DNA of 64,000 nt, taken from contig OX377201.1 of the NCBI GenBank assembly GCA_947396885.1, forward strand, positions 4,879,879-4,943,878, in the 5' to 3' direction. The notes beneath the pieces are model-generated. The model saw only the letters and a list, made by a program, of their open reading frames with translations. It was not told the DNA's origin and did no database searches. This stretch comes from Heligmosomoides polygyrus polygyrus. Taxonomy: Eukaryota > Nematoda > Chromadorea > Rhabditida > Heligmosomidae. Shown here piece by piece: positions 10,246 to 19,846 of the stretch; position 1 is the stretch's first letter; each line of letters begins with the position of its first letter. Position numbers and translations under genes: made by a program.

Positions 10246-11199
10246 TTAGTGACTTAGACAATCCACTTTATAAAAATCGGAACTACGAGAACTAATAAAA
10301 CATAAAAAGTCATTTTCGACATAGTCTTGGTTGAAGAATTTTTCGTCCTTCACATGACAATCTAAATGCTTGAACAAACGATAGTTGGTAGGAGACAGGT
10401 CTGGTGAAAATGCTAGATGTGGCAGAGTTTCGCATCGGAATTCATCCAGCTTCTGGGCAACAGTTTTTGAAACGTGCGGACGAGCGTTGTCATGCAGTAG
10501 AATTGGTCTTCTTCGATTGAGCAAAGGCGGCTGCTTATCAGCCAACTTCTGAAGCATCACTTCAGTTTTGACACAGTAGTTCTCCGCTGTAAGAGTCTCT
10601 CCAGTCTTCAAGAACGTCGTTGGCTACACCAGCGATTGTCCAGCATACGGTCAATAGGGCTTTCTTTGGATGGGACTTGGTTTCGGCATGTCCTTGAGAC
10701 TCTCGTTCCTGTCCAGCCACTGTGCAGACCGACGACGACTGTCAGGGAGGATCCGCTTTTCGTCGCTCTTTTAGATTGCGCAGCCTTAACGAAACACTGC
10801 TCTCGTGACGCTTCAGCATCTGGCCGGGTGTCAGTTCGTGCGGGATCCATGCATCCAACTTCTTTACTTTTCTGATCGCATTTAATTGGCGGCTGATAGT
10901 GCTGCCGTCAACACCAAAATGCTGTGCCAGCTCTCTCACAGTCTGTCGCGGATCCGCTTCCACCATGGCTTTGTGTTGGTCGTCGTTGAGGAGTGATGGC
11001 GGCCTACCTCGGCCTTCATCTTCAAAACCTTCATCTTCAGATCGAAACCTTTTGAAGCAGTGGCGTTCCTTAGCGAAGTCGTTCCCAAATGCAGACGCAG
11101 CGTTGATTTTACGAGCTGCGCCGCAGTATTGTGTCCAGTTTTCCACTGATATAAGTAGAGCACCCGAGCACATTGATTCATACTGTTCTCGGCAAGAGG
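10246..11199 (-). pseudogene. Mariner transposase, family B, frameshifted
   Basis: The N-terminal region (about 10742-11199) encodes a helix-turn-helix DNA-binding domain (RQTVRELAQHFGVDGSTISR) and the WIPHELTPGQMLKR linker. The C-terminal piece (10246-10611) has LLHDNARPHVSKT and LAFSPDLSPTNYRLFKHLD. Between them the frame is broken by indels. The third catalytic aspartate, normally in SDYHLF, is replaced by asparagine (TNYRLF). It is therefore a dead DDD-type transposase. The best start is the methionine in the MNQCARVLYLYQW stretch. Confidence 0.8.
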
Positions 11200-11252
11200 C
11201 AATTATGTGACAAAAGCTATAAATGGTAAGAAAGCGAAGCTTTAAGAAACTA

Positions 11253-12149
11253 TTAGGTTGGCAACTAATTTCGTGGACTCTCAAGAATCTTCAACAAAAG
11301 TATTCATTAACAAATTACAAATGACAATCTTGAATAAAAATAAGATCCCTCGGAATGCAGAAGTGCTTCCCATATATCAGGTAGCTGATCTATCCCACGG
11401 CCATAGAATTATTGTGCTTTCACGGCCAAGAATCTTTGGAGGTGCATTTTGACCCGGTCCACATTATTAAATCGGTATTTAACCAAGAAGTACTGCATCG
11501 AACTAAAAATGTGGTAGTCACTCGGCGCAAGGACTGGGCTGTAAGGTGGATGAGTTTGACGCTCCCAGTCAAGGTCTTCTATTTTTTGAGGCGTCCGGTT
11601 CGCTACGTTCCCTCCGTTTGGTGGTGTCAAGAAGGTATTAACTTCTGGGAGCTCGTCAAGAACGGTTCCAGCATTAATGCTGTGATCTTCACTTCTCAGT
11701 CGCCTGGCCGCACGCAGGCTGAACCCCGCTGGAATCGGTTCAGACAGATTTTCAGGAGCGGAATTATCTATCTGCAAGATAACACCAGATCACACGTCAC
11801 GAATCGGAAGCTTCAAAAAATCGAAGACCTTAGCTGGGAGCGTCTAACTCACCCACCTTACAGCACAGGCTGTGCGCCAAATGACTAGCACCTTTATAGC
11901 ACGCTGCAGCACTTCTTGGTTGGAGGACGACCTATTAATGTGGACCATGTCAAAATGCACCTCCAAGGATTCTTGGCTTCAAATGCACAAGAATTCTACA
12001 GCTATGGGACGGGCCAGGTAGCTGATAAATGCGAAGCAGTACCGCGTCACAAAAGATCTTAGTTTGATTGAAAACTTTTATTCGTTATTTGTTTATGAAC
12101 ACTTTTGTTGAAGGCGCTTGAGAGTCCACGGAGTTAGTTGCCAACCTAA
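11253..12149. mobile_element. Foldback element made from a mariner 3' half
   Basis: Ends are TTAGGTTGGCAACTAATTTC and GTTAGTTGCCAACCTAA. Arms of about 340 bp are inverted around a spacer near 11590-11810. Both arms encode the same transposase C-terminal motif in opposite directions: THPPYSPVLAPSDYHIF on the minus strand near 11480-11560 and LTHPPYSTGCAPND on the plus strand near 11845-11886. It sits inside the family B mariner. The left flank is TA; the right flank reads TG, so the TA duplication has decayed. Confidence 0.75.
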
Positions 12150-12249
12150 TGTATTCATCGCCTAAAACTTGAACATTCTTAGCTACGAAAAATCTACCAG
12201 AAATTGAGGTAACAAAATCGGCCATTTCATATGCAACGATCTATTATAC

Positions 12250-12745
12250 TAAAATATGTTATATGTGAGGCTACTTTTTTATTGTTATGAAGGTAAGAAT
12301 GTCTTAAGAAAAAAAGTAGAGCCGCTGCGGACAGCGTGTTCTATTACAGAGTTTGGAGGCAAAGCCACAATCCAAAATTTTGGCTGCCGCTGGCCGCTGA
12401 GCGTCTGTTGTTGAAACACAAAAACCCCTTCGAAGGTTCTGGAATGTGAAGGCGAGAGTTGACGGACCTGGACACGCCACCATCTCTCTAAACGGCGAAC
12501 AAACGATGCGTCGTATTCAAACCTTCTTGCTCCTCGTCGTGATATTCATCTGATCAAATTTTCGTGAATTATTCACCTGCCTTCACGACTGGGCGCTGTA
12601 ACAGAGACTCAAAAAAGAGCCAGATTCGAGTGGGAATGACTGCCGTTTCCAGAGCTCCACTCTATCAGACCTGCACAGTGGTTTCTCAGAAGGTTGTGAA
12701 ACAGTCACCATCAGATTCGGTTGCTCATGCGAATACACGAAAAGA
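12250..12745. other. Unassigned stretch
   Basis: No terminal repeats or recognisable proteins. Reading frames exist but carry no known motif and no good splice sites. Confidence 0.3.
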
Positions 12746-12748
12746 AGA

Positions 12749-13026
12749 AGATAGAGGATAAAGGGCGGCGTTATTCAATCCCTTCTGGGATGCGCCTCGG
12801 GTTGTACTTCTACCGGATGTCGGTAGGTGATTTGAATGCGTATTTGGCCATGCAATGGCCAGCCAATGAACAAGTCAGCGCTTTATCCTTCCCAGAGAAG
12901 CCTGGTACCAATTCACCGACCCCTGACGGGTGAAAGACTTGGTTGGCCTGGGCGGGAAATCCGAACCCTTGCTGTCGGGATCACGCGACTGCTGGCTCCT
13001 CCTCCAATTGCGCTACACGCGCCCAA
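12749..13026 (-). mobile_element. SINE copy
   Basis: Tail GAGGATAAAGGGCGGCGTTA at 12750, then TACCGGATGTCGGTAGGTG, CCTGGTACCAATTCACCGAC, and a head ending GCTACACGCGCCC. The head-proximal T-arm equivalent is partly altered (ATCCGAACCCTTGCTGTCGG). Orientation is minus, because the polymerase III box A lies at the right end. Confidence 0.85.
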
Positions 13027-14373
13027 ATGAGAAGACATACCATTTTCACCTCAAATTGGACACTTTTCAAATCTAATTGAAAAACTTCCACATCAAAACG
13101 GACGTCTTCCGGATTAAACTAGACACTTAGTGACTCCAGGGGCTTAAAATGATTTTCTTTTGTTCCAGCAAAATTTAAAATAGCTTTCTTTGACATTTTT
13201 TTTAAAATTTGTATGCCTCTGCAAGAAAACACGCTTTTTAAAACTTTATAAACATTTTATTTTTTTAAGGAAAATAATGAGCAAAATTTTCTTTATAGCG
13301 CACGGAGGCAACAATATTACGGTTTTAAATAAGGATCATGTCAAGCACTTGACGTGATCGTTGCGATTTTTATTTTACTTATAACGTAAATGCTGCTTGC
13401 TTGATACAGGGTGTGTAACTGTCCTCGTAAATTCTGTTTTCCTAGAGTGACAAAGATGTAACCGTTTACATCTTTGTTACTCTAGGAAAACAGAATTTTT
13501 GCTATCAATCGAATAAAAATGGCAACGATCTAGTCGAGTGCGTGGCGCGATCTCTATAGCCTTCCAGCGCTTCTCAAATTAAAAATTAACCCATTATTTT
13601 TCATGAATAATTTCAAAGGGTGTTTTCATTTATTTGGATAGGTGAATTAAACAATATCAAAGAAGGATATATTAAAATTTTCTTGAACAAAAACTACTCA
13701 AGAGTCTCTGATCTAATCTGGAAAACGCTAGTTTAGCTTTGGAACAACTTCATTCCCAAATCGTCAAGCTGACCTACGATTAGAAGAGTGTCCAACTTGA
13801 TTCGGAAGGTGCTCAATTTGACTTGATTGTTTCAAATATAAACAAATTGTAATAAATTCTTTTCTAGAATTAAATATATACAATTCAATAAATATCTTTC
13901 TTTAAAAAATTATTATCAATTTTTAAAATAATACTGACAAAACATTAGAATAAATAAAAAATTAAAAATAAGAAATACAAAAATATTGTGCCTATAATAC
14001 ATAAATAAATATTAAAATTATAGCATTTCTTTCTTCACTGATGAGCCACCGGGAGGTGATATAATTTACAAGGCTCGTCTGAAGGAAGGTGGCGAAACGA
14101 ACCATAAAAGTTAATACCTTGCTTCTTCAAATTAATAAAATGTATTTGAATGTGTCCAGTTTGGCGTGAAAACGATGCAGAATAACCCTAATGTAGCTGG
14201 TAAACAAAGCTGATTCTTTAAGGGTATCTTCTATAAATACGAGAGAGATAGTCCGGAAACTGGAGTTAGTAGTTCAATAGCCTAAAGGAAGCCGTAGCTG
14301 TCAAACGTATAACAATTTCGACCGCTGAGTGATCATAGAAAATCAGAAAGCAAGGCAGTTTCTGACTACAGAG
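13027..14373. other. AT-rich unassigned region
   Basis: Mostly A/T-rich DNA with long A runs at 13850-14030. Apart from the hairpin at 13429-13498 nothing is recognisable. Several phrases (for example GGTGAATTAAACAAT near 13640) resemble flanks seen at 3.98, 40.8 and 52.9 kb, hinting at an old dispersed AT-rich repeat. Confidence 0.35.
13429..13498. repeat. Near-perfect hairpin next to a CAGGGTGT end
   Basis: Arms of about 33 nt, AATTCTGTTTTCCTAGAGTG and its reverse complement, pair around a loop of a few bases. Immediately upstream (13407-13413) is CAGGGTG, the terminus used by several Tc1/mariner elements here, so the hairpin is likely the collapsed remnant of an inverted-repeat element. 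Confidence 0.7.
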
Positions 14374-15456
14374 CAGGGTGTTCACCACGGCGCGCGTGAT
14401 AGCGTGTCAGTGATGAAGTCATCTACGGTTCGGACGGTGAACACTGTTGTTTTGAGACATCGATTCGATTTGTAACAAATTGCGCAATCTTCTCGGTCGA
14501 TAGCAGGTTCACGACTACGTCTGATCGTTCGGTAGAGAAACCAGTGTCACATGCTCCTAAACCATAGCAGGTATTGTGGAACAGCACAGCAGAAACGGCC
14601 GGAGAATAGGGCATTCGTTCTGAGAAACCCTTTAACAGCCATATTTTCGTCGAATTTCATAGAAAGGGGCGAGGTGGCACAGTCGGAAGAAGTGGCTTCC
14701 GTTGCATACAGACTGCAATTTTTCGACGATGGGCCGCAGGTCATCAGGAGACAACCACTCCCACTCCTGGCGCAAGGTTTTCTTCAGGGACTCGAGACTG
14801 CGGTGGCGTTTGACGCCGACCCTAGCCATTATAATGCCCACACATTGTAGTCCATCGGATTCAATTCCGGAGAATACGACGGCCATTTCGAAGGCGTGAT
14901 GAAGTCGGGGGAGTTGGCCTTGCTCCACGCCTGCGCACTCTTTGCACTAAGTTCGGGTGCAGAGTCCTGTTGGAACGTCCGATGGGCATCACCGAAGTGC
15001 TGGTGGGTCCAAGGAGGAAGTATGGACTCGAGAATGTCTCGCTGGTACACATCTTTGTCGATTTTACTCCTTTATCCACGAAAACCAGGTTTTGCCGCTG
15101 GCGCAGACTCCGCCCCAAACCATGACAGATTGTGGGTTTTGGACGATAACAGAGGTGCTTGTAGCCTCCGTATACCACATTTTACCATTTTGGCGATTGT
15201 GCGCCTGCTCCACGGTGAACAGTTTCTCATCCGTGAACAGAATCCGTTTTCATGTACGACCTGCTGCCCATAGTCGAAAAATTCACGAAACGTTTGGCCC
15301 TCCGCATTCGCTCCAAGGGAGGCCACTACGAAACCACTTGAACATGACGTACCCTGATGTTTGTATTGTTGAAATTTAGTTGTCGTTTTGTCGAATTGTT
15401 GGTTGTTTTATAATTATGACGAAAAAAATCTTGTCCACGTTATTTTGTTCACCCTG
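14374..15456 (-). mobile_element. Tc1/mariner superfamily element (CAGGGTG ends)
   Basis: The left end CAGGGTGTTCACC (14374) faces the right end TTCACCCTG (15456), followed by TA; the left TA has changed to AG. About 1.08 kb long, it carries a decayed transposase on the minus strand. It lies about 440 bp beyond the 3' end of the neuropeptide-like gene. Confidence 0.7.
14640..15330 (-). pseudogene. Tc1/mariner transposase, frameshifted
   Basis: Pieces in two frames make the catalytic part of an IS630/Tc1/mariner transposase of a type common in nematodes. LVFVDKGVK precedes VYQRDILESILPPWTHQHF. Next comes FQQDSAPELSAKSAQAW (second acidic residue), then WPSYSPELNPMDYNVW (third acidic residue in PMDY) and RHRSLESLKKTLRQEW. 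The upstream part (about 15072-15326) has FREFFDYGQQVVHENGFCSR. Several frameshifts and stops separate them, so no functional protein results. Confidence 0.8.
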
Positions 15457-15897
15457 TACAAGTATACTGCGTTTCACACTGCTTTTATGAGCTCACGTCT
15501 GTCCTACTGTAATTTGATCAACGTTTTCTTCCTTTGATTCCAATGTCCCTTGTCCATTGTTGGGTCATGAAGCGAGAACACCAAGAATATAGAAACGTTT
15601 TTTTTTCCACTGAATCCCTTGTCATTCTTCTACTAATCTTCTCCCTTGTTGTACGAGAAAAAGCGTAATGCACCTAATCCATCAACGACGCTTCTTTCCA
15701 CCTCGACAAGTGGACGGAATTTAGTTTTGAAGGATGAATCCGTAGGCGATGACGACGTATATAGTAGTCTGAGTTCACACGTAACAATCGAATACTTTAC
15801 ACAAGGGAACAAGTGAGCTACGACGTGCCACACACTCGTCATATAGGAAATCTGTTGCACGTTGGATGCGGCTGCACGCGCGTGCGTACGGCCGCCG
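15457..15897. other. Presumed 3' flank of the neuropeptide-like gene
   Basis: Non-coding DNA between the Tc element and the stop codon at 15898-15900 (minus strand). It would hold the 3' untranslated region, but I do not see an unambiguous polyadenylation signal on the minus strand. No repeat is recognised. Confidence 0.3.
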
Positions 15898-16081
15898 TCA
15901 CTTCCGATAGAAGAACAGGCGCTTGCCCTTCGACGTGAACACGATCGGCTGCTCTTCGCCTTGGTTGAAGCTGAGCATGCATTGCACCGGGCTGAAGAAG
16001 CAATTTCGATCGTATTTCTTCACGGCCTTCGACGGCTGCAATATCCATTCCGGGTAGCCGTCGGCAGCAGATCGTGATGAT
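15898..16081 (-). CDS. Neuropeptide precursor-like gene, terminal exon (allatostatin-C-like core)
   Basis: On the minus strand a TTTCAG acceptor (16087-16082) opens a 184-nt exon ending in TGA at 15900-15898. Its first base completes a codon begun in the exon at 21301-21398; 60 residues follow. Codons are GC-rich at third positions, unlike the surrounding DNA. The exon encodes a dibasic KK, then YDRNCFFSPVQCMLS, then an acidic/polar stretch, then SKGKR and a final LFFYRK. The C-x6-C core CFFSPVQC resembles the insect allatostatin-C core CYFNPISC (recalled). G-KR could be an amidation/processing site. The mature peptide would be secreted and disulfide-bonded. Unlike classic allatostatin-C, residues extend well beyond the second cysteine. 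The exon is well supported; the family assignment is an inference. Confidence 0.7.
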
Positions 16082-16120
16082 CTGAAACTAATACAGTAGA
16101 TTTTTGTCAAAAAACGTTTA

Positions 16121-16416
16121 AAAAAGGATAAAGGATAAACGACGGCGTTACTTAATTCCTTTGGGGATGCGCCATGCATTCTACTTCTACGGAATGTCAT
16201 GGAGGCGATTTGAATGCGTATTTGGCCATACAATGACTTGCGGTGGCCAGCCGATGAACAAGTCAGCGCTCTATCCTTCCCAGACAAGTCTGGTACCAAT
16301 TCTTCGACCCCGGAGGGAGGAAGGCTTAGTTGTCCTGGGCGAGAAATCCGAACCAGAAACCTGGTATCGGGTGCACGCGACAGTCGGCGCCTCCTCCAAC
16401 CGCGCTACACGCGTCC
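16121..16416 (-). mobile_element. SINE copy inside the intron
   Basis: Complete copy in minus orientation: tail AAAAAGGATAAAGGATAAAC, then GGGGATGCGCCATGCATTC, CAGACAAGTCTGGTACCAAT, AACCTGGTATCGGGTGCACG and a head at CGCGCTACACGCGTCC. It ends only about 38 bp from the 3' splice site of the terminal exon of the neuropeptide-like gene, and lies in the same transcriptional orientation as that gene. Confidence 0.9.
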
Positions 16417-16556
16417 TTTTTATTTTGAGGGAGGCGTAATTCGAGTAGTTTTGTTAGAATTTTTGCTATGTTATTTTAAAAAATTAAAATTTATTTTAAA
16501 TTTAATTTTTCATTTTAACGTTTATATCGATTAATATTATATTATGTTTCAAATCT

Positions 16557-16752
16557 ATTATACGGGTGTCTCAAAAAATGTATATACTGTTTGAAAGACG
16601 ATAACTCTGCTCTCAGTAAGGGTATTGAAGAAGTTAAGGACTTATATGAAAGCTTACAAAAATAGAAATGTCCTTACGTTTAAGCGGCATGGAATGCGCC
16701 ATGCACTCGTCAGAAATTTTGTATTTTACACACGATTGACTGTGTTTCGTTT
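16557..16752. repeat. Repeat family R, left block of copy 3
   Basis: Begins near GGGTGTCTCAAAAAATG, the end shared (inverted) with 33.53-33.73 kb, and runs to TTTTACACACGATTGACTGT before being interrupted at about 16753. The continuation resumes at 17222 with TTTCGCTTGAATACAT, matching copy 2 at 9443. Confidence 0.6.
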
Positions 16753-17221
16753 GGCGGAGTGGCGTTTTACCCCCGCCCTTTAAACAGACAGGGGTGTGGC
16801 AAGTGTCTGCGTCGCCAGTATCTCGTAAGGCAGCTACTGGACTCTCGAGCAAGCCCAGGGCCCGGATTCATCAACGCGCACACCCACGGGTATGCTGGGT
16901 GGACATACCCACGATTCATGATAATCCTTACCCGAAAATCATTGGCATATCCGTGGGTAGAGAAAACCCTCCGATCGTCGTCGGTACATCCGTATACCCG
17001 CGACTTGTTCGCGCTCCATTGACAAAATGGCGCTCCAGTGAGATCAACTGCTCTCGCCAGAGGCCTAGTTGTACCTTACTCTTGATTCCTTTCATGAATA
17101 CGAATCATACCAACTACCCACTGCTGGTAGTGGATACGATTCTCTTACGGTATCTCTACCAATACCCATTGCTTGATGAATCCGGGCCCAGGGGGTTGGG
17201 GGGTGGGCGGGCCAGGGGACC
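16753..17221. mobile_element. Unnamed insert in repeat R, itself hosting a CWG MITE
   Basis: Comparison with copy 2 shows that GTTTCG is followed directly by CTCGAATACAT there. Here about 470 bp intervene, and GTTTCG occurs on both sides, suggesting a short target duplication. Outside the MITE at 16859-17188 the insert is GC-rich and non-coding, without terminal inverted repeats I can see. Confidence 0.5.
16859..17188. mobile_element. CWG-type MITE, ~330-bp subfamily, intact
   Basis: Ends GGCCCGGATTCATCAA and TTGATGAATCCGGGCC, duplication CAG at 16856-16858 and 17189-17191. The interior contains ACCCACGGGTATGCTGGGT, repeated CATACCC blocks and the unbroken phrases AGAGGCCTAGTTGTACC and GTATCTCTACCAATACCC. 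It is the uninterrupted reference for the nested insertions in the 54-kb relative. Confidence 0.9.
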
Positions 17222-17374
17222 CCGTTTCGCTTGAATACATATGATATAATGATTTCTCCACAAAGTGGCAGCATCGATTGATTTTTGCTTTTCTTAAAGT
17301 TTAAAACTAAAAAACACACTACGGCTTGCAAAAAATGCAGGGTGTCCTTAAAAAATGGAGATACTATTTGAAAT
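17222..17374. repeat. Repeat family R, middle block of copy 3
   Basis: Resumes R after the insert and runs through AAAAAATGCAGGGTGTCC to GATACTATTTGAAAT (17360-17374). That sequence is duplicated on the far side of the RTE element at 19474-19488; R then continues with GTTCTAACAAAGGTGC. Confidence 0.75.
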
Positions 17375-19473
17375 CCACGGATCTCCCTCGATAGAAAGCC
17401 TTCGGGCTCTCTTGTTAAGAGGGATCTCGGGCCGCTTGTCGCAGGGCCACGTGGCGCGTCCCCGGGTGGTGGATAGGGGAATTAAACGCGAACCAAATGC
17501 GACCGTATACTGCCCAGAGACGCAGGTGGGATGCAGGGGATGGACTCCTTGCTCCTGCTGTGTCGGGTGGACGCGTTCCTTGTGCGTGGGAGCGGCATGT
17601 TCGTGCACAGTGTGCGCGGATGTGTCCGTGACTGTGCGGATTGTAACTGTGTCGGCTCGGCCAAAAGCTTGCACTCGGTAGACTGGGAGTACATGTAAGG
17701 CGATTCGAGGCCGCCTTAAGTCTCGCCCCGTCCCTTCGGGCAGTCTGGCTGGCTGCCCGGAGTACTCCGCCCGCACGACAGAGCCTGACTAGCTACCCGT
17801 GTTGTATTCCAGTCAAACACAGCAGCACTAAAGGGCCTCATTCCCCCGACCCCGAAAGAGCCCCCATTTCTGCAGCGATGGGAAGGACGAGTACGGAGAG
17901 GCTGCTAAAATCTCAGGGCCTAACCAGGCTGCGCAAACTGAGAAGGACTAGGATGACGATCTGTACTTACAACACCCGCACGCTTGCGTCGGAAGCATCC
18001 ATCGAGGACCTGATGATGCAAGCCAGGAAGATCAAGTACGACGTCATCGGACTGACCGAGACGAGAAGACACCACCTCCTACACGCCGCCTACGACTCCG
18101 AAGAAGAACTGTTCCTCGGAACATGCGACAAAGGGAGACGTGCACGACATTGGCAACTATCGCCCGATCTGCCTGTTGCCCGTAGTCTACAAGCTGTTCA
18201 CTCGAGTCATCCTGAATAGGATTAGTAGAACGCTGGACGAAGGACAGCCATGCGAACAAGCGGAGAGGATTCAGCACGATCGACCACATACACACCATTA
18301 CGAAGCTCATCGAAGTGTCGCGGGAGTACAAGCTGCCGCTGTGCCTTACGTTCATCGACCTGAAGAAGGCATTCGACTCCGTCGAGACTGAAGCGGTCAT
18401 GGAAGCCCTGCTCACCCAGGGCGTTCCTACTCAGTACATCAGATTCCTTCGAGAGCTGTACAGTGGATTCACGACCAAGATCTCACCATTCTACAACGAC
18501 GTCGTCATTGACGTGAAGAGAGGGGTTCGACAAGGGGATACCATATCCCCGAAGCTCTTCAGCGCCACCCTCGAACACGTCATGCGCGAACTAGAATGGG
18601 AAGACATGGGAGTGAAGGTCGACGGCCGGCAACTGCACCATCTTCGCTTCGCTGACGACGTCGTGCTCATAACACCGAGCATCAGTCAGGCGGAACGAAT
18701 GCTGGCCGACTTCGATCGTGTATGTGGAAGCGTTGGACTGCAGCTGAATCTTACGAAGACGATGTTCGTGAAGAACGGATGGGTTTCTGATGCCCCATTC
18801 TCGCTCAACGGAACGAACATCTCCGAATGCTCCAGCTATGTGTATCTGGGTCGCGAAGTCAACATGACCAACGACCTAGCACCAGAGCTGAGCAGGAGGA
18901 AACGAGCGGCTTGGGAGCTTTCAAGAGCGTCGAAGAAGTCGTGAAGAAAACGAAGAACGTCCGACTCCGTGCCTACCTATTCGACTCCACTGTTCTTCCT
19001 GCCCTAACATACGCCTCAGAGACCTGGGTTATACGAAAGCAGGATGAACACGCGATCAGCGTCGCGCAGCGTGGAATCGAGAGGACGATGCTCGGAGTGA
19101 CACGACTCACGCAAGTGAGAGAAGGCCTCCGGAGTTCCGAGCTTCGCCGACGTTCGAAGATCAGAGACGCTGTCGCATGGGCCAAGTCGTCGAAAATTAG
19201 GTGGGCCGGCCACGTAATGCGATTCGCAGACACCCGCTGGACGAGAGCCGTCACGGATTGGATTCCGCAGGATGTCAAAAGAACACCAGGACGCCCACCA
19301 ACGCGTTGGTCGGACTTCTTCGTGAAAGCCCTGAACGACCGATATGACGCTCTTCGTGTCTCTCGTGCGAGGAGGATCCATTGTACCACTCTGGCACGCG
19401 ACAGGGACGAATGGAGACGCTGATGGCGCCCGCTCGAGCAAGTCGATGATCAACGGGACGACAGGTGACAGGT
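17375..19473 (+). mobile_element. RTE-type non-LTR retrotransposon with 15-bp target duplication
   Basis: Bounded by GATACTATTTGAAAT on both sides (17360-17374; 19474-19488). A GC-rich 5' untranslated region runs to about 17877. The coding part follows, and the 3' end closes with the AGGTGAC/AGGTGATAC mini-repeat typical of these copies. Length is 2.1 kb; a full RTE is over 3 kb, and the loss is internal, between endonuclease and reverse transcriptase. It is inserted in repeat R in the intron of the neuropeptide-like gene, antisense to that gene. Confidence 0.9.
17878..19423 (+). pseudogene. RTE endonuclease-reverse transcriptase, deleted and frameshifted
   Basis: It opens with the start of an apurinic-type endonuclease domain ([14 protein letters not shown], then [11 protein letters not shown]), which is cut off at about 18120. 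The frame then enters reverse-transcriptase fingers out of phase. The palm follows (about 18315-18940): LPLCLTFIDLKKAFDSVE, GVRQGDTISPKLF and the catalytic LRFADDVVL. Another frameshift near 18917 leads to the C-terminal region ([43 protein letters not shown]). The FADD box is intact, but two frameshifts and the endonuclease deletion rule out activity. Confidence 0.9.
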
Positions 19474-19488
19474 GATACTATTTGAAAT

Positions 19489-19745
19489 GTTCTAACAAAG
19501 GTGCTAGTGAAGCTTTTGAAGATGTTTGAAACTCATGTGGAAGCGCAGCGCAAGGGAATTTCTGTGTCGTGCAAATAATCATGTTTGCGCCATGCATCCG
19601 ATAGGAGACTTACATTTCCAACCCGATCGATCATTACACTGCTGTTACTACTTGGCCTTATTAACCTGTGCTCTGCTTCTTTTAACGTTTTCCGTCACCT
19701 GGTTGCTGCAGTTATGCCGATTAATTTGCAAGATTTCGCTTTGAT
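19489..19745. repeat. Repeat family R, right block of copy 3
   Basis: Continues R after the RTE duplication: GTTCTAACAAAGGTGCTAG, an AACTCATGTGGAAGCGCAG block, then the part that in other copies contains the GATTGATTGTGC phrase, and CTTCTTTTAACGTTTTCCGT. Joining this to 17222-17374 restores the order seen in copy 2. Confidence 0.75.
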
Positions 19746-19846
19746 CTCAAAGGTCTTAAACCTAGCTTATAGGAGTGTCGAATTCGACTTGAAAAGTGCC
19801 CAATTTGACGTGAAACGTGTCCGATTCGACGTGATTATTGCATATA

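Larger units (their letters stand above)
10120..12247 (-). mobile_element. Mariner element, family B, with nested foldback
   Basis: Inverted ends AGGTCGTTGCATATGAAATG (left) and CATTTCATATGCAACGATCT (right) bracket the element; the similarity continues through GGCCGATTTT. The host element is about 1.2 kb once the nested insertion at 11253-12149 is removed. A related but more decayed copy lies at 56.0-57.7 kb. The nested insertion sits upstream of the transposase start, in the 5' untranslated part. Confidence 0.8.

Noticed and set aside
15898..16299. A longer minus-strand open frame running upstream of the terminal exon through the SINE
   Set aside because: The frame upstream of 16081 is SINE and intron sequence with no coding character, and a TTTCAG acceptor lies exactly where the coding composition begins.
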